A stretch of 64,000 nt of DNA, taken from NCBI RefSeq assembly GCF_036850765.1, contig NC_089493.1, forward strand, positions 168,442,140 through 168,506,139, read 5' to 3'. Under the pieces are notes generated by a model, which ran no database searches, was not told where the DNA came from, and saw only the letters and a program-made list of their open reading frames with translations. Within the stretch, counting starts at the first letter, position 1. Every line of letters begins with the position of its first letter. This DNA comes from Saccopteryx bilineata (taxonomy: Eukaryota > Chordata > Mammalia > Chiroptera > Emballonuridae). The position numbers and the translations under genes were made by a program. Positions 35,982 through 47,386 of this stretch are shown here, piece by piece.

Positions 35982-36669
35982 CTGGAGAACTTCTAATATT
36001 GGGAAAAATCAAAGGATAAACCATTTATTCAGCTTTTGGGGGCACTTTTGCTTTGCCATTTTCCAAAAGAAGTAATTATAGTTAATGTAGGTTAGTAGAA
36101 TTTAAGATTTTTTGGATGTACTTGGAAGGTTCTGTTGTATTATTTTCCATCATCTATTGCTTACCTAGGAAAGGATCTGGCTTCCTACCATTCCACAAGA
36201 CAAGGTTCAAGGACTGGTTTGCCTCTGTGAGGTTCTGTCTAGCTCTGTCCTTACTTCTGCTACTAGTGCTGATGGCTTTATGAGCATGTGTCTTCTTGTG
36301 ACTGGCCTCATCACTGTCATCTACTAGGTTACTTCCAATTTTCCAAAACTTTACTCAGTGTTCATGCAGTAAGGAAGCAAAATATTCTTTGTTCTGGACA
36401 GAAGTTCATCAATACTATGTTCACAGATCTACTCTTAAAACATCTAAGTTTAAAATCGGTCTCACAGCTCCCCAGAGCACTAGGCAAAATAGTAGTTCTC
36501 TCCCAGACTTCTTTGACTGCAAGGATCCTCTTGAGAACCTCTCAAAAGGACAAAAAGGCTTCAACTGACCTTTGAGTCAGTTATGAAAATTTGGAAACAA
36601 AAGTAATTTCATCTCTGACAAATACATTCTAGTATTTTATTCTCACTACTATTATAATGGAACGAAAAC

Positions 36670-37458
36670 CCTCCCCTGCACGTGAAAAGATGCCCAAGAT
36701 CCTTAGTCATCAGGGAAATGCAAATCAAACCCACAATTAGATACTGCCTCACACACACAAGAATGGCTATAATAAAAAAGACAATAACAAATGTTGGCAA
36801 GGATGTGGAGAAATTGGAACTCTCTTACATCGCTGGTGGAAATATAAAATAGCACAATGCTTTAGAAAGCAGTTTGGCAGTTTCTCCAAAAAAAAAAAAG
36901 AAACATAAAGTTACCACATAAGCCAGCAATTTCACTCCAGTCATATACTGAAGAGAAATGAAAGTAAGTTCACACAGGAACTTGTACACAGGTGTTCCTA
37001 GAAGCATTTATTCATAATAGCCAAGAGTGGAGGCAACAACTGATGAATGGATAAATGAAATGTGGTGTATCCAGACAATCAAATATTATTTCATCATGAA
37101 AGAATGAAGTATTGATGTCATAACAGAAATGAAACTTGAAAACATTATACTAAATGAAAGAAGCAAGACACAAAAGACTGTATTTAGTATGCATCCAGTG
37201 ACATAAACTGTCCAGAATAGGAGATCTACAGAGACACCAGTAGATTGTGCTTTCTCAGGGCAGGCGTATGGGGGAAGTAGGCAGTGAGTGCTAATGTGTA
37301 TGAAGTCTGTGTGGGGGGTAATGAAAATGTCATAGAATTAGATAGTAGTGATTGATTCATAACTTTTTAAATAGATTAGAAATTGTAAGCTTTAAATGGG
37401 CAAACTCTGTGATATGTGAATTATATCTCAATAAAGCTATTATTTAAAAAAAATCTTT
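36670..37458 (+). mobile_element. L1 3' end, sense strand
   Basis: It runs from 'gatgcccaagatccttagtc' through 'caacaactgatgaatggata' to 'ttatatctcaataaagctat' and an A tail, so the 3' terminus is preserved while the coding part is broken. Confidence 0.9.
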
Positions 37459-37556
37459 CTTTAGATTACAATAGGTATTTGGCCAGTGTATTATAATTTA
37501 TTATTGAGTTTGGGAAATATCTGTGGCATGAGTTGAGTTTCATTTGGAACAATATA

Positions 37557-37897
37557 TTTTTTTAAGTGAGTGTAGAGAACATAGACTCCTGTGTGCACCC
37601 TAACCGAGATCCACCCTAGCAGCTCCCATCTGGGACTGCTTGCAACCGAGCTATTTTTAGTGCCTGAGGCAGAGGCTCAGAGGCTCGAAGTAGCCATCCT
37701 CAGTGCCTGGGGCAGATATGCTGGAACCAATTGAGCCATGGCTGAGGAAGAAGGAGAGAGAGAGAGAGAAATGGGGGCTAAGGAGGGGGAGTAGAAGCAG
37801 ATGGTCGCCTCTTCTGTGTGCCTTGACCAGGAATCAGACCTGGGACTTCTATATGCCAGGTTGATGCTCTACTGCTGAGCCATTTGGCCAGGGCCTG
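37557..37897 (-). mobile_element. Rhin-type tRNA-derived SINE, diverged
   Basis: The core is damaged ('cctagcagctcccatctggg') and a short 'gaggctc' repeat is present near 37670. The head ends 'gagccatttggccagggcc'. The duplication is aacaata(t/a)tt. Confidence 0.85.
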
Positions 37898-38924
37898 TAA
37901 CAATAATTTGGTCTGGCTTATAGCTTCCAGTCAGAAAGTTCAATATAACACAATTTGCAAAGTAAATACTTGAGTCATACTGGCAAAAGCAAAGGATCGG
38001 GTTAGTAGGCTCCTTAGAGTTGTAAGGGAATAAGAGCAATGGTTTTGTATAGCAGTTGGTCTCCAGAGAGAAAACCAGTGCTTTCCTCCTTCTATAGTAC
38101 TTTACTTACTATCCTAGAGCCCAAGTGTATTTATAATAAGTACCACTAAGCACTAAGTATACATGTAAGAACAAGAGCTTTTATTTCCCTTTGGGAAGAG
38201 AAGTTTTGGGAAATTAGCATTTCTTTCTAGTTTGATTTGGGGAATTCTTAGTGATTTTTTTAAAAAGAATTTTTATCTTCATTGGATCTAAGTTTACTCA
38301 TAGACATTAAAAATTGGAGAAGGATTTCATTTGGATTAGATCCAAGATAAATTGAAGTTCAGCTCAGTTCTCATATTGTACACATTTATTTCTTGCCCTG
38401 GGATGGTGACAAATCATTTATAAATACTCACCTTCCTACTTCCTATATTTCCTTCTCTAATCTGAACATTTGTTTGTAGAATATTTTGTCCTGATGTCCT
38501 AAGGAGTTCATAGGTGAACCGACTCTTTAAGATTATCACACATATCTTGTTACTGGGTAACCAGAGCGTGGAGATGAATCTTGGTGGGTTTGCAGTTCCA
38601 GTGCCAAGGTAGAAGTTAGTTCTGTGCTGTGAGAAAAGGTGCTGTTATTGATTTTTTTTCTTTTCCTGAGCGCCAGTGGGTTTTGGAGCAGATAGAATGC
38701 TATCACTACCCGCTGAGGAACCACACAGAATTTGACTCTACTTACTGCCTAGTTTTTCTTCCTTGGGTAGCTTCTCTATTTTTGGCTTTTATAATTTTCT
38801 TCTGGGTCTTTTTTCCCCCTACTAACCTGAGCAGGATTTTTCTTCTCTCTTTATCTGAGGGTCACCTTTAAGGCAATTAGGTCATATGGGTTCTGGAGTG
38901 TGTCTCCCACATATTATTAGACCT

Positions 38925-39060
38925 GCAACTTTGTTCACAGTATCTAGCTTTGCCAAATCTCAGTTTCTTCACCTGTAATACGGGACTAATGATAGTATCA
39001 GCCCAGAGGACTTGCTAGAAAAAAATGAGATAATCTGTTCCCAGCACTTAATCCAACATT
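38925..39060 (+). mobile_element. MIR SINE relic
   Basis: Sense MIR: 'ctcagtttcttcacctgtaa', 'tacgggactaatgatagtat', 'tgttcccagcactta'. Confidence 0.7.
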
Positions 39061-39179
39061 TTTTGAGCACTTAATTGATGCATTTTGAAGGAGACCAACA
39101 AGCAGTTAGCCCTTCAGCTCCTGATATTAAACAAAGAGTTTAAAGGATACCTAATTATTCCTTTGGTAAGGTGCTCATC

Positions 39180-39325
39180 ACTGCCTGCTGCATTTTCTTC
39201 AGCTGTACTTTGAGGATAATCTTGCAGAATTACTATGAGAATTAAATGATATAATAGACACAAAACACTTAGAACTGTACGCCATATGTGGTAAGCTCTC
39301 AGTGAATACCAGCTATTTACTTTTA
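39180..39325 (+). mobile_element. MIR SINE relic
   Basis: Sense MIR 3' half: 'ttactatgagaattaaatga', 'aaacacttagaactgtacgc', 'ggtaagctctcagtgaatac'. It lies about 130 bp upstream of the coding exon. Confidence 0.75.
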
Positions 39326-39453
39326 ATCATTCCTGTAGTTTGGGAAAAATGAAAAGGATATGCATGGGACTGAGTCATCCTGGGTAGGTCGTGCCTTGTC
39401 CTAAGGTTGGTTTGCACGGCCAGCAACTTGACTCTCTTCTCTTCCTCTTTCAG

Positions 39454-39519
39454 CTGCGCAGTTGGACAGCATTGGCTTCAACATAATCAGGAAGTGCATC
39501 CACGCCGTGGAAACCAGAG
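39454..39519 (+). CDS. ARHGAP26: ARHGAP26 (GRAF1) exon, start of the RhoGAP domain
   Basis: This 66-nt exon has acceptor cttcctctttcag ending at 39453 and donor gtaaaa from 39520. Its first two bases complete the Thr codon begun in the previous exon; 21 codons follow (AQLDSIGFNIIRKCIHAVETR) and one base passes to the next exon. This is the first helix region of the RhoGAP fold, ahead of the catalytic arginine. The exon is symmetric (phase 1 at both ends), so skipping it would keep the frame while removing 22 residues of the domain's N-terminal helix. From memory human GRAF1 has Ser where this has Asn (IGF-N-II); this should be checked by alignment. The open frame runs past the donor into the intron for about 150 bp, which is not coding. 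Confidence 0.95.
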
Positions 39520-40561
39520 GTAAAATAGTTCAGCAGATGGCATATTTCTCAGTGAAGGCCACACTCCTGGGGAGGCATCTGGGGAGACCTGCTACCTGCT
39601 GTTTCCCAATTTTAAGTGACTCATTAGCTCCGAGTGCCATTGCTAGTGTGTTTCCATGGGTCATGTTGCTCTGAAGCAAGGGCTCTCGGCCGATTTGGTG
39701 TCAGTGACATCTTTGGCTGATCTGATGAAAGTTTTAAATGCATACATATCAAATACATGGGAGATCAGTGACTGAAGTTCAATTATTAAAATATTAAGAT
39801 TAATAATATGTTACAATATAATAATATGTGTTTCTTTAATAACAAGTTATAGTGATGGGGTGATAACTAGCTTAATTCAGCAATAGTGACATTTCAGGAT
39901 GTCTGTAACAATTGAAATATGAAAACATCTGTGACTTCTGATCAAGCTGTAGATACTGCTAATTTACTGTGATTTGTTGCTTATATCATAGTGGGAGGGA
40001 AATGCTTAATTTTCAGTTATGAGTTAGAATAAAGATGTAATTTTGTTCCTAAGTGCACAGACACCCTGAATTCTCTAGTGGAGCTGTTATGGTCCATGGA
40101 CCCCAGGTTAGGTAAGAACTTGCTCTGAGGAGCTTGTTGCTGGGACTGTCCAGGTAGGAAGACTGGTCAGCACCCTGGTTTCCTGCAGTGGCACTATGGT
40201 CAGGCCCTGCCTATCACACATTGACCTTTCCTGGGTCCATAGGAGCAGCACTTTGAGAGCAGGAAAGTGGTTTCAACCCAGTGGTCTCCATTCCCTCCTT
40301 CGAGGCTGCCATGAAGCCAGTTCCTCTGCTGTGACAGTTTGGAGCTTTGAGTACACTGGTCTGTTGTGACCATTAGGAAAGCCAATAACTGTATTTCCTC
40401 TTGGTTTGATTTGAACCATTGCCAAAATGTGAGTCTCATTTATTCTACAGCCCCTCAACCCACTAGCCCTTTTTATCTGTTTGGAAGAAGTTCTGTCTTT
40501 TAAAGCAGGACCCATAACTCTTACCAGTTGAGAAATATAGACATCTATAAAGGGTATAAAG

Positions 40562-41410
40562 CAGTGGTTCTCAAACTTTTGAAGTCGGGCGCACTTAAAA
40601 TCCTACAAATAATTGTAGGCGCACTATATACAAATTTCTCAGAAATGTATGTTATAATAATAAAGTCAATATTAAAGAAAAAAATATAAAGTTTCAAGCA
40701 CGCTTTTATGGTAATTAAACAAAATACGACAAAATTAAATTTATTCTGACATTAAAAAACATTTTTGTTACATTTTTTGAGTTACGCTTTTTAGAATTTG
40801 TAAAAAAAAGGGGTTAAAGACTAAAAAAACGACAAAAAAGTTATCTTTATATACATACATTCTTAGTAAGATTTAGTAAATTCGGCAGGTCCCAGCACGA
40901 ATGTGTTTAGTTTTTTCATTCTTGTGTTTATGAGAAACATGAGCCTGATATGTCTTAGCAATTTCTTCAATATTTGGGCATATAAATGAAAGGCAAACTC
41001 TCATTTCCTCCTCAATACATTGAAGAATTCCTCTCTTTTTACTCTTAATTGTGTTGAGTGCAGAAAACCCCCACCATACATATCATCTTAACTTTACACC
41101 AAACAAAGGATAGAAGAAACTTGCCTCCAGTCTTTCCAGGGAACATGGGGGGTAGTGTAAACAATCCAGCAACACAGCTTAACAGTCTTTCACAACCTAA
41201 TCAGGCAAGTGAGGTGGGGTGTTGGGCAGACTGTCAGCTTACAGCCAATTCCCCCACATCTCTTTCCCCCAAAAATCTAAACTCCAAAAACCCTGTTGGT
41301 TGGTTTTTTGGTCCCCAACAGGCACATATTTCTCTGGAATACCATAGGGCGCACATGGAAATCTTCTAGGACGCACCAGTGTGCCCTGGCGCACACTTTG
41401 AGAACCACTG
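40562..41410 (-). mobile_element. hAT transposon, internally deleted, 849 bp
   Basis: The ends are 'cagtggttctcaaacttttg' and 'cacactttgagaaccactg', a near-perfect inverted pair of about 17 bp. It is flanked by the 8-bp duplication (g/a)tataaag at 40554-40561 and 41411-41418. The minus strand keeps the C-terminal part of a transposase, so this is a deletion derivative of an autonomous hAT and not a minimal miniature element. Confidence 0.9.
40873..41084 (-). pseudogene. hAT transposase C-terminal remnant
   Basis: On the minus strand, about 69 codons are open and end at a TAA (40873-40875). Read towards the C terminus they include WGFSALNTIKSKKRG, which resembles the hAT dimerisation motif (aromatic-x-CE-x-AFS-x-M-x-x-IKSK). 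Then comes MRVCLSFICPNIEEIAK, and then QAHVSHKHK, a C-terminal pattern like ZBED5/Charlie-type hAT transposases. The CE pair of the motif is lost. The DDE catalytic part is absent, since the element is deleted internally. It cannot encode an active transposase. Confidence 0.7.
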
Positions 41411-41523
41411 ATATAAAGCATTGAGTAGAGGAGGAGAAATAAATTAACCTGATAAGCCTCTCCTATGTGTACAGTCAGATAGTATTCTTCTCAGTGTAGT
41501 TATTTTAATGTGTACCAACATTT

Positions 41524-41936
41524 TCAACCCTTTGAGTAGTATGAACGTTCATGTACATCAGTGGTAGTCAACCTGGTCCCTACCACCCACTAGTGGGCGT
41601 TCCAGCTTTCATGGTGGGTGGTAGCGGAGCAACCAAAGTATAAATATAAAGATAGATTTAACTATAGTAAGTTGTTTTATAAAGATTTATTCTGCCAAAC
41701 TTAGTGAAAATTTGACATAAAGTACTTGGTAAGTAACTATTATTATATGCTTTAATTTGCTGTAACTCTGCTTTATAAATTTTATAAAATAAAGTTACTT
41801 CCCTACTTTATAAACCATCATTACTGTGGAATCGGTGGGTGGTTAGAAAATTTTACTACTAACAGAGATACAAAAGTGGGTGGTAGGTATAAAAAGGTTG
41901 ACTACCCCTGATGTACATCCTCACTCAAAGGGTTAA
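41524..41936. mobile_element. Possible piggyBac-type palindromic element, split by a hAT
   Basis: Outside the hAT insertion the flanks read tcaa-ccctttgagtagtatg on the left and cactcaaaggg-ttaa on the right. These are inverted copies of CCCTTTGAGT with a TTAA (one side TCAA) at each border, the target style of piggyBac. A further degraded 'actactctaacggttaa' lies at 41947-41963. Removing the hAT leaves only about 45 bp, so the class is uncertain. Confidence 0.45.
41559..41910. mobile_element. hAT miniature element, 352 bp, perfect target duplication
   Basis: The ends are 'cagtggtagtcaacctggtc' and 'aaaaaggttgactacccctg'; subterminal 'taccaccca' and 'gggtggtag' are also inverted. The 8-bp duplication atgtacat is perfect at 41551-41558 and 41911-41918. 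The AT-rich interior has no coding capacity. Confidence 0.95.
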
Positions 41937-43394
41937 CAAAACACTCACTACTCTAACGGTTAAATATTTCATCATTTCTACTATACCTTCCTTCAATAAA
42001 GAGTTAAGAGTTTGCAAAGATAATATAAAATATACCCAGAGAATATAATGTAGAAGTAGGTGATATTTTTGGGAAGGGACCTTGAGGAAATAAGGACATG
42101 GGCCAGGCTGAGTTGTAAGGATTTTTATAGAAGGGTATTTTTAAGGTGAAAAATAAAGAGACTGACCAAATGTCTTAAGAAATTGGTTAAGTCAACAGTA
42201 GTACATCTATGCAGTAAAAAAACTCTGAGTCACGAAAATGCAGTGGAAATACGTTGACACCCAAGGTTGTCCTTATAGATAGTAAGTGAACAATGCAGGT
42301 CACAAAGCAGCCTGCTGAGGACGAACCCAGAACCCATCCCGGGGGGCGGTGGGAAGAAGGGGCGTCCTGCACAGGTGTCACTGTGTTGTCGGGGCTCTCT
42401 GCTGTTGTTATCATCTTCCGTTGATTTATCTATTTTCCATAACTGAAGTTTCTCAATTTTTGAAAGTTGATATAACTAAGGTGATTTTTCAACAGACAGT
42501 TTGAAATGCTTTTCATTTTAAAATTTAAAAAATGAGACATCTCTTATATCTCATAAAAGTGGAGCCAAAAGTGAGTTCAAAACAGAACTCCCCTCTCCTC
42601 TGCTCCCCAGGCAACTCCACACGCTTGCCTGAGGTGGGCCACCTGTCTGTCACTCAGTTTACAGCAGCCACAACAAAGAGAGAAACCTCATCATTTCAAA
42701 CCCTTCACAGAGTCTGCGTGATAAATGCAAACCAGTAGCTCAGGAGGATGACTTTTTCTGATGTAAAGCCAGGAAATAGACGTGATAAGTAGTGAGGGAG
42801 AGGGTCACCCGCTTCTGCCTCTGAAGATGATTTAACTTCTACAAAAGTTTTCATTTAGCATAAAGAAGACATAAGGACAGTGTGAGTTAAATGTCGTTTT
42901 TACATACCTACATGAAAGAAGTGACTGTTTTCCTGCTGCAGTGCATGTATGTACACATACATACATATCTGTGGTGACCAGAGGTGACCAGACTTCCCAC
43001 GCTCTCTGGGGCTCATGAATAATTGTCCGGGGTTGTGTCAAGTTCCAGGAAAGCACCAGGACAAAAGAAAGAGATAACACATCAGAAAGGACAAGCCCGT
43101 CAAGCCACCATATTACTAAATAGTGGTTCTGCTACTGAGTAACTTGGGGCCCATCCCTTAGTTTTTGACCAGGCTCTCCTAATCCGTAAACTGTGCAGGA
43201 CAATGACAATCTTTTATAGGTCTGTTTTAGCTGGAAAGGCCCCTCATTCCAGACCACTAGCTTTTATTCCTGAGTTTCATTTGTGTAAAGGTCCTGTAGA
43301 AGACACTGCAGAATCAGCCTTTCCCCAGATTGCTTCAAGGAATTTTTGCTTTGGCTTTCTAGTAGTGGCTCTGACAGAATATAACTCCCTGTTT

Positions 43395-43960
43395 TAGTCA
43401 TTCTGTGATATATCACATACTGATCTGGGTGCTGGGGAAATAGTGGTGAGGGAGATAGAATCACTGTACTGTGAGTTTCCACTGCAGTTGCAGGAGAAAG
43501 ATAAGAAACCAAGTAAGGAAGGTAATTTTAGATAGTTATTAAATGCTATGAAGAAAACAGGCCAGGTACTGGCCAGTAATGTTGGTCCAGTCTAATGGGA
43601 CGCATCAGATTGATGAGGTTGCATGTAAGCTGAGACTGGAGTATGAAAAAGTCCTGGAAAGGAGGGTTCCCGGTAGCAGAAATCCGGTGCAAAGGCTGTG
43701 ATTGGGGGCCTGAGCTTAGAGCAGTAGAAAGGCTGGTGTGGCTGGAGCAGAGCGGAGTGGTTGATGGTATGGTCAGAGGTAGCCTGTGCTCAGTCGTGTG
43801 GGGCCTTGTAGGCACAGTAGGGTTTGATTGTGATCTAAATGCACTGGGAAGCCACTGGAAAGTTTTAACAAGAGATGGTTTGAACTGATGTATACTTTGA
43901 GAAGTTCCCTTTGGCTAGTGGTGGGAAAATAGGCATCAGGGGAATAAGCTAGGAAGCAGG
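43395..43960 (-). mobile_element. Antisense LINE-2 3' part
   Basis: The + strand reads 'gggtgctggggaaatagtgg', 'gtggctggagcagagcggag', 'gtggggccttgtaggcacag', 'cactgggaagccactggaaa', the complement of L2. Frames are broken. Confidence 0.8.
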
Positions 43961-44721
43961 ACACCAGTGAGTCAAGAAGTGTCCAATATGACAGGCCTAG
44001 GACTAACAGGAGAAAAGTCATTTTATATCGCTTGGTCTGAATTGTCCCCTTTTATAAATGGTACAGTGGTGATCTCATCTTTGTACTTGAATGAACAAAG
44101 TGCTGAGGTGGGTTAGTTTGGGTCCTTTGGGTGCTTGAAGACAAACACCTTCTGGTCTAACTGTGCATTTCCTTGAGTTGAATGGAGGTGGTTCTTCTTT
44201 TTCTTTATAACAAATATTTGTATTATAATGAATGGATTTTCTAATATCTCAGTCTTGGCCAACATTCTCCAAAATTAAAAATGTTCTTACACTTCAGTAT
44301 TTTTATTCTATATGTGAAAATAAATTGTGAAGTATTTATCCTTTCCTATAGTGTGAATTTTTTTTGTTATGTCATTTTTGGCTTTTTAAATGGAAAAACC
44401 AACTGGTTAACTATCACCTGTTAAAAGTATGTATTTTGCATCTTTCCAAACTCTTCAGATGCTGCCTTTGGCCAGGGAAGAGGGGGGGTTTCTTTCCCTT
44501 GACGACTGGACTCGCAGGAGGGCTGAAGTGAGCAGCAGCCCGGACACCCCGGGCCGCTGTGCTCCTCGCGCTGCTCCACTAAGAGCAGAGCCGAGAGCCA
44601 GGGCCCCTCATTAGCGCGGCTTTCAGAAGGACTGAGGAAACGAACAGTGCCTCTGGCTGGGTTGGCTTGGCTTGTGTTTTGACATACCTCTAATTAAATC
44701 ACCACTGTTTTTTTTTCTCAG

Positions 44722-44796
44722 GGATCAATGAGCAGGGGCTCTACCGAATCGTGGGGGTCAATTCCAGAGTGCAGAAGTTGCTGAGTATCCTGATGG
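44722..44796 (+). CDS. ARHGAP26: ARHGAP26 (GRAF1) exon with the RhoGAP arginine finger
   Basis: This 75-nt exon has a T-rich acceptor ttttttctcag ending at 44721 and donor gtgagt from 44797. The first two bases complete a Gly codon with the previous exon; 24 codons follow (INEQGLYRIVGVNSRVQKLL, then SILM) and one base passes to the next exon. GLYRIVG is the RhoGAP signature. The Arg (CGA at 44745-44747) is the catalytic arginine finger that enters the GTPase active site to speed GTP hydrolysis; in human GRAF1 I recall it as Arg412. The motif is intact. The exon is symmetric (phase 1 to phase 1), so skipping it would remove the finger without a frameshift. The GC-rich stretch at 44450-44620 lies just upstream. 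Confidence 0.97.
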
Positions 44797-45834
44797 GTGA
44801 GTGCAGCGCTGGCCCTGTCAGACAGGCCCCGGGGCATGGAGAGGGCGCCTCTGAAAAGACACCAGGCCCGTAAATACGGACCACCATAGGGGAGGAATCA
44901 GGCTGTTCCAAGAGGTAACTCCCAGAAATAAGCTGCCTCACTTACCGTTGTCATGACTGCAGGAGTTACTGGGAGAGGTACTGAGTGGGACTGGACAAAA
45001 CAGAAAATGGCAGGTCCAAGGGACCACACCCTCGCTGTTGGTAGATGTGGCCCCTGCCAGTCCCAGTGCGCTAGGTTGCTCGTGTGACCACCACACCCTA
45101 CTCTGTCTTCAATAGCTCCTGTCTCCCTCTGTCCTCTTTGGAGACAGGCATTTAGTGAGGCACACCCCAGTGCCTGAGGAAGGATATCCTTCTGTCCTAC
45201 AAAGGACCTCAGGTCTCCTGTTCTCTGTTAAACAGAAGGTATCATGTGACTCCCAGATAAAATGTATATAAGCAGATAATTTTTCTGATTCCCTTTGCTT
45301 CTGGATTTCAGCCTCGTCTCATTTGAGCAGCCGAACCTACCTTGCAGCTGGCTGACATAAAGCTGCTGTCTCTGAATGTGCAATGTTCGAATCAGAAGTC
45401 CAGGAGCCACTGAGCCAAATTTGCCTAGGTTGCAGATTTCCTGTATTTTTAGATACGAATGCAGCCAGCCTCAGTGAGTCACATGGAGCTAAGTGGCAAA
45501 CAGATCAGATTTCACAGATCAGTGGCTGTTATTCATCCCCACAGAAGCCGTGCACTTGCAGAGACAGACTATTGCTCAGGGTCCCTGCTCAGTGTTCTGG
45601 GCAGGGGCACTTCTCTTTTAGTGTTTGTTGTTTCTTTTGCCATTTCAGTTTCTGAAAACAGCTTTCATGTATAAAGAAGTCTCTTCTCTCACATTGATGA
45701 GAACAGCTCTCTGCCTCCTTTTGAGAGAGCTCCTTGCTTCTGCTGTATTGGTAGACCCAGTGAAATCTTTTGATTGAAACATTATTTTTAAGGTGCCCCT
45801 TGGGAATTGTCTTTGGCTCAGAATTGGTCTATGG

Positions 45835-46450
45835 TTAGTTTTTTAAAAAATAAGTTTTTGTTTTGAGATAATTATAGATTCATTTGCAGTTGTAAGAAGT
45901 AACATAGAGAACTTCTGTGTACCTTTACCCACTTCCCCACCAGGATTTTGACAGAGTTGAGGTGTAGAACAGTTCCAGCTCCACAGGAGGCTCTTGAGAT
46001 GCCCTTTCATGGCTACACCCGCCACCCCACCCCCATTCTTACCATTCTTAACTCCTGGCAACCACTGATCTGCTCTCCCTTTCTGTAGTTTTGTCATTTC
46101 AAGATTATTATATAAATGCAATTATATAATATATAATCTTTTGGGATTGGCTTTTTTTCAATCAGCATAGTTCCCTTTAGATTTATTTCAGTAGTGTTTT
46201 GTTTTGTTTTTTAAATTGCTGAATACTAGTTTATTATATAGCTACACCACAGTTTAACCATTCACTTGATGAAGAACATCTAAGTTGTTTCCAGTTTGGG
46301 GAAATTACAAATAAAGTTGCTTTAAACATTTGTGTACCGTTTTTTTTATATGAACATTATTTTGTTTCAGTGGGATAAATACCCAAGAATACAGTTGCTG
46401 GGTTGTATAGTGATACTGTTAACTTTTGAAAAAATCTAATGTAAGGAAGA
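45835..46450 (-). mobile_element. Antisense L1 3' fragment
   Basis: The + strand reads 'attgctgaatactagtttat', 'ccattcacttgatgaagaac', 'ttgtttccagtttggggaaa', 'acaaataaagttgctttaaa', the complement of an L1 3' region. Confidence 0.8.
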
Positions 46451-46466
46451 ATTAAGAGTCTACCAG

Positions 46467-46841
46467 GCCCTGGCCGTTTGGCTCAGTGGTAGAGCATCAG
46501 CCTGGTGTGCGGAAGTCCCGGGTTCGATTCCTGGCCAGGGCATACAGAAGAGGCGCCCATCTGCTTCTCCACCTCCACCCCTCCCGCTCTCCTTCCTCTC
46601 TGTCTCTCTCTTCCCCTCCCGCAGCCAAGGCTCCATTGGAGCAAAGATGGCCCGGGCGCTGGGGATGGCTCTATGGCCTTTGCCTCAGGCGCTAGAGTGG
46701 CTCTGGTCACAACAGAGCGATGCCCCGGATGGGCAGAGCATCGCCCCCTGGTGGGCGTGCCGGGTGGATCCTGGTCGGGCGCATGCGGGAGTCTGACTGC
46801 CTCTCCGTTTCCAGCTTCAGAAAAATACCAAAAAAAAAAAA
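46467..46841 (+). mobile_element. Rhin-type tRNA-derived SINE, full length
   Basis: The head 'gccctggccgtttggctcag' with B-box-like 'gggttcgattcctggccagg' is followed by the body, tail 'ttccagcttcagaaaaatac' and an A run. The duplication aagagtctaccag is perfect at 46454-46466 and 46842-46854. It has a single core unit. Confidence 0.97.
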
Positions 46842-47386
46842 AAGAGTCTACCAGATACCAGCCCTCAGACTTTCATTTCTGATCAGAGCTGCACACATTT
46901 GTGGACGTCTGCTCTGAAGCAGTTTGGGAGGTGCTAGAAATGAAAGTATAGAACCACTCCTTGTCTGCAAGACGTCCAGTGGGAACGAGATATGCAGGCA
47001 TACAAAGCTGTAACGTAAAATATGATCCTGGTGCCTAATATATATGAGCTGGATCTGGAAGATTGAGTTATGAAGGAGAGAATAGAAGAATAATTAAGAT
47101 TCAAGAAGTATGAGTAGTACATGGGGGCAAAATCATGTCTGTGGTGACTAGAGCAGGCAGTATTGATTTTGTTTTAAATTTGGAAGTACTCAAAGCTGGG
47201 ACAGGAGAGTTAAAGCTGAAAAACTGAAATGACCCCTTTTGCTGAAGAATTTGCATATTGTGCTAAGGAATTGCGTGTTTTTCTTTGTAGAAAGTAAGAC
47301 ACTATTAAAAGTTTCTAAGTAATGGCATGTGTGTTAGGACTGTTACATACAAAAGTGTCAAAAAGACAATTCAGGATAGTTTAAAG

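Larger units (their letters stand above)
16519..39453 (+). other. ARHGAP26: ARHGAP26 intron (about 22.9 kb)
   Basis: It runs from donor gtaagt to acceptor ctctttcag. It holds L1 relics (18530, 21345, 25200, 36670), an L2 (29990), SINEs (19061, 22221, 24402, 31245, 34045, 35748, 37557), hAT miniature elements (18891, 20728, 26212) and an inverted duplication (25103/26351). Stretches 16560-17400, 17830-18520, 23180-24390, 26450-28340, 29100-29985, 30810-31235, 32590-34040, 34200-35340, 35990-36650 and 37900-38920 contain nothing I can assign. Pyrimidine-rich stretches lie at 17405-17455 and 17715-17765. Confidence 0.9.
39520..44721 (+). other. ARHGAP26: ARHGAP26 intron (about 5.2 kb)
   Basis: It holds the 850-bp hAT with a transposase remnant (40562-41410), a second hAT in a possible piggyBac-type element (41524-41936) and an antisense L2 (43395-43960). 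Stretches 39670-40550, 41970-43390 and 43960-44700 show nothing assignable; 44450-44620 is conspicuously GC-rich (repeated gcc/gag triplets, several CpG). Confidence 0.9.

Noticed and set aside
39520..39674. Continuation of the open frame past the exon at 39454-39519
   Set aside because: The donor at 39520 joins in phase to the next exon, and the continuation lacks GRAF similarity; it is intron.
46467..46545. tRNA gene-like sequences (also at 49864, 55150 and complements)
   Set aside because: They are the heads of SINEs with flanking target duplications and SINE bodies; they do not end as tRNA genes do.
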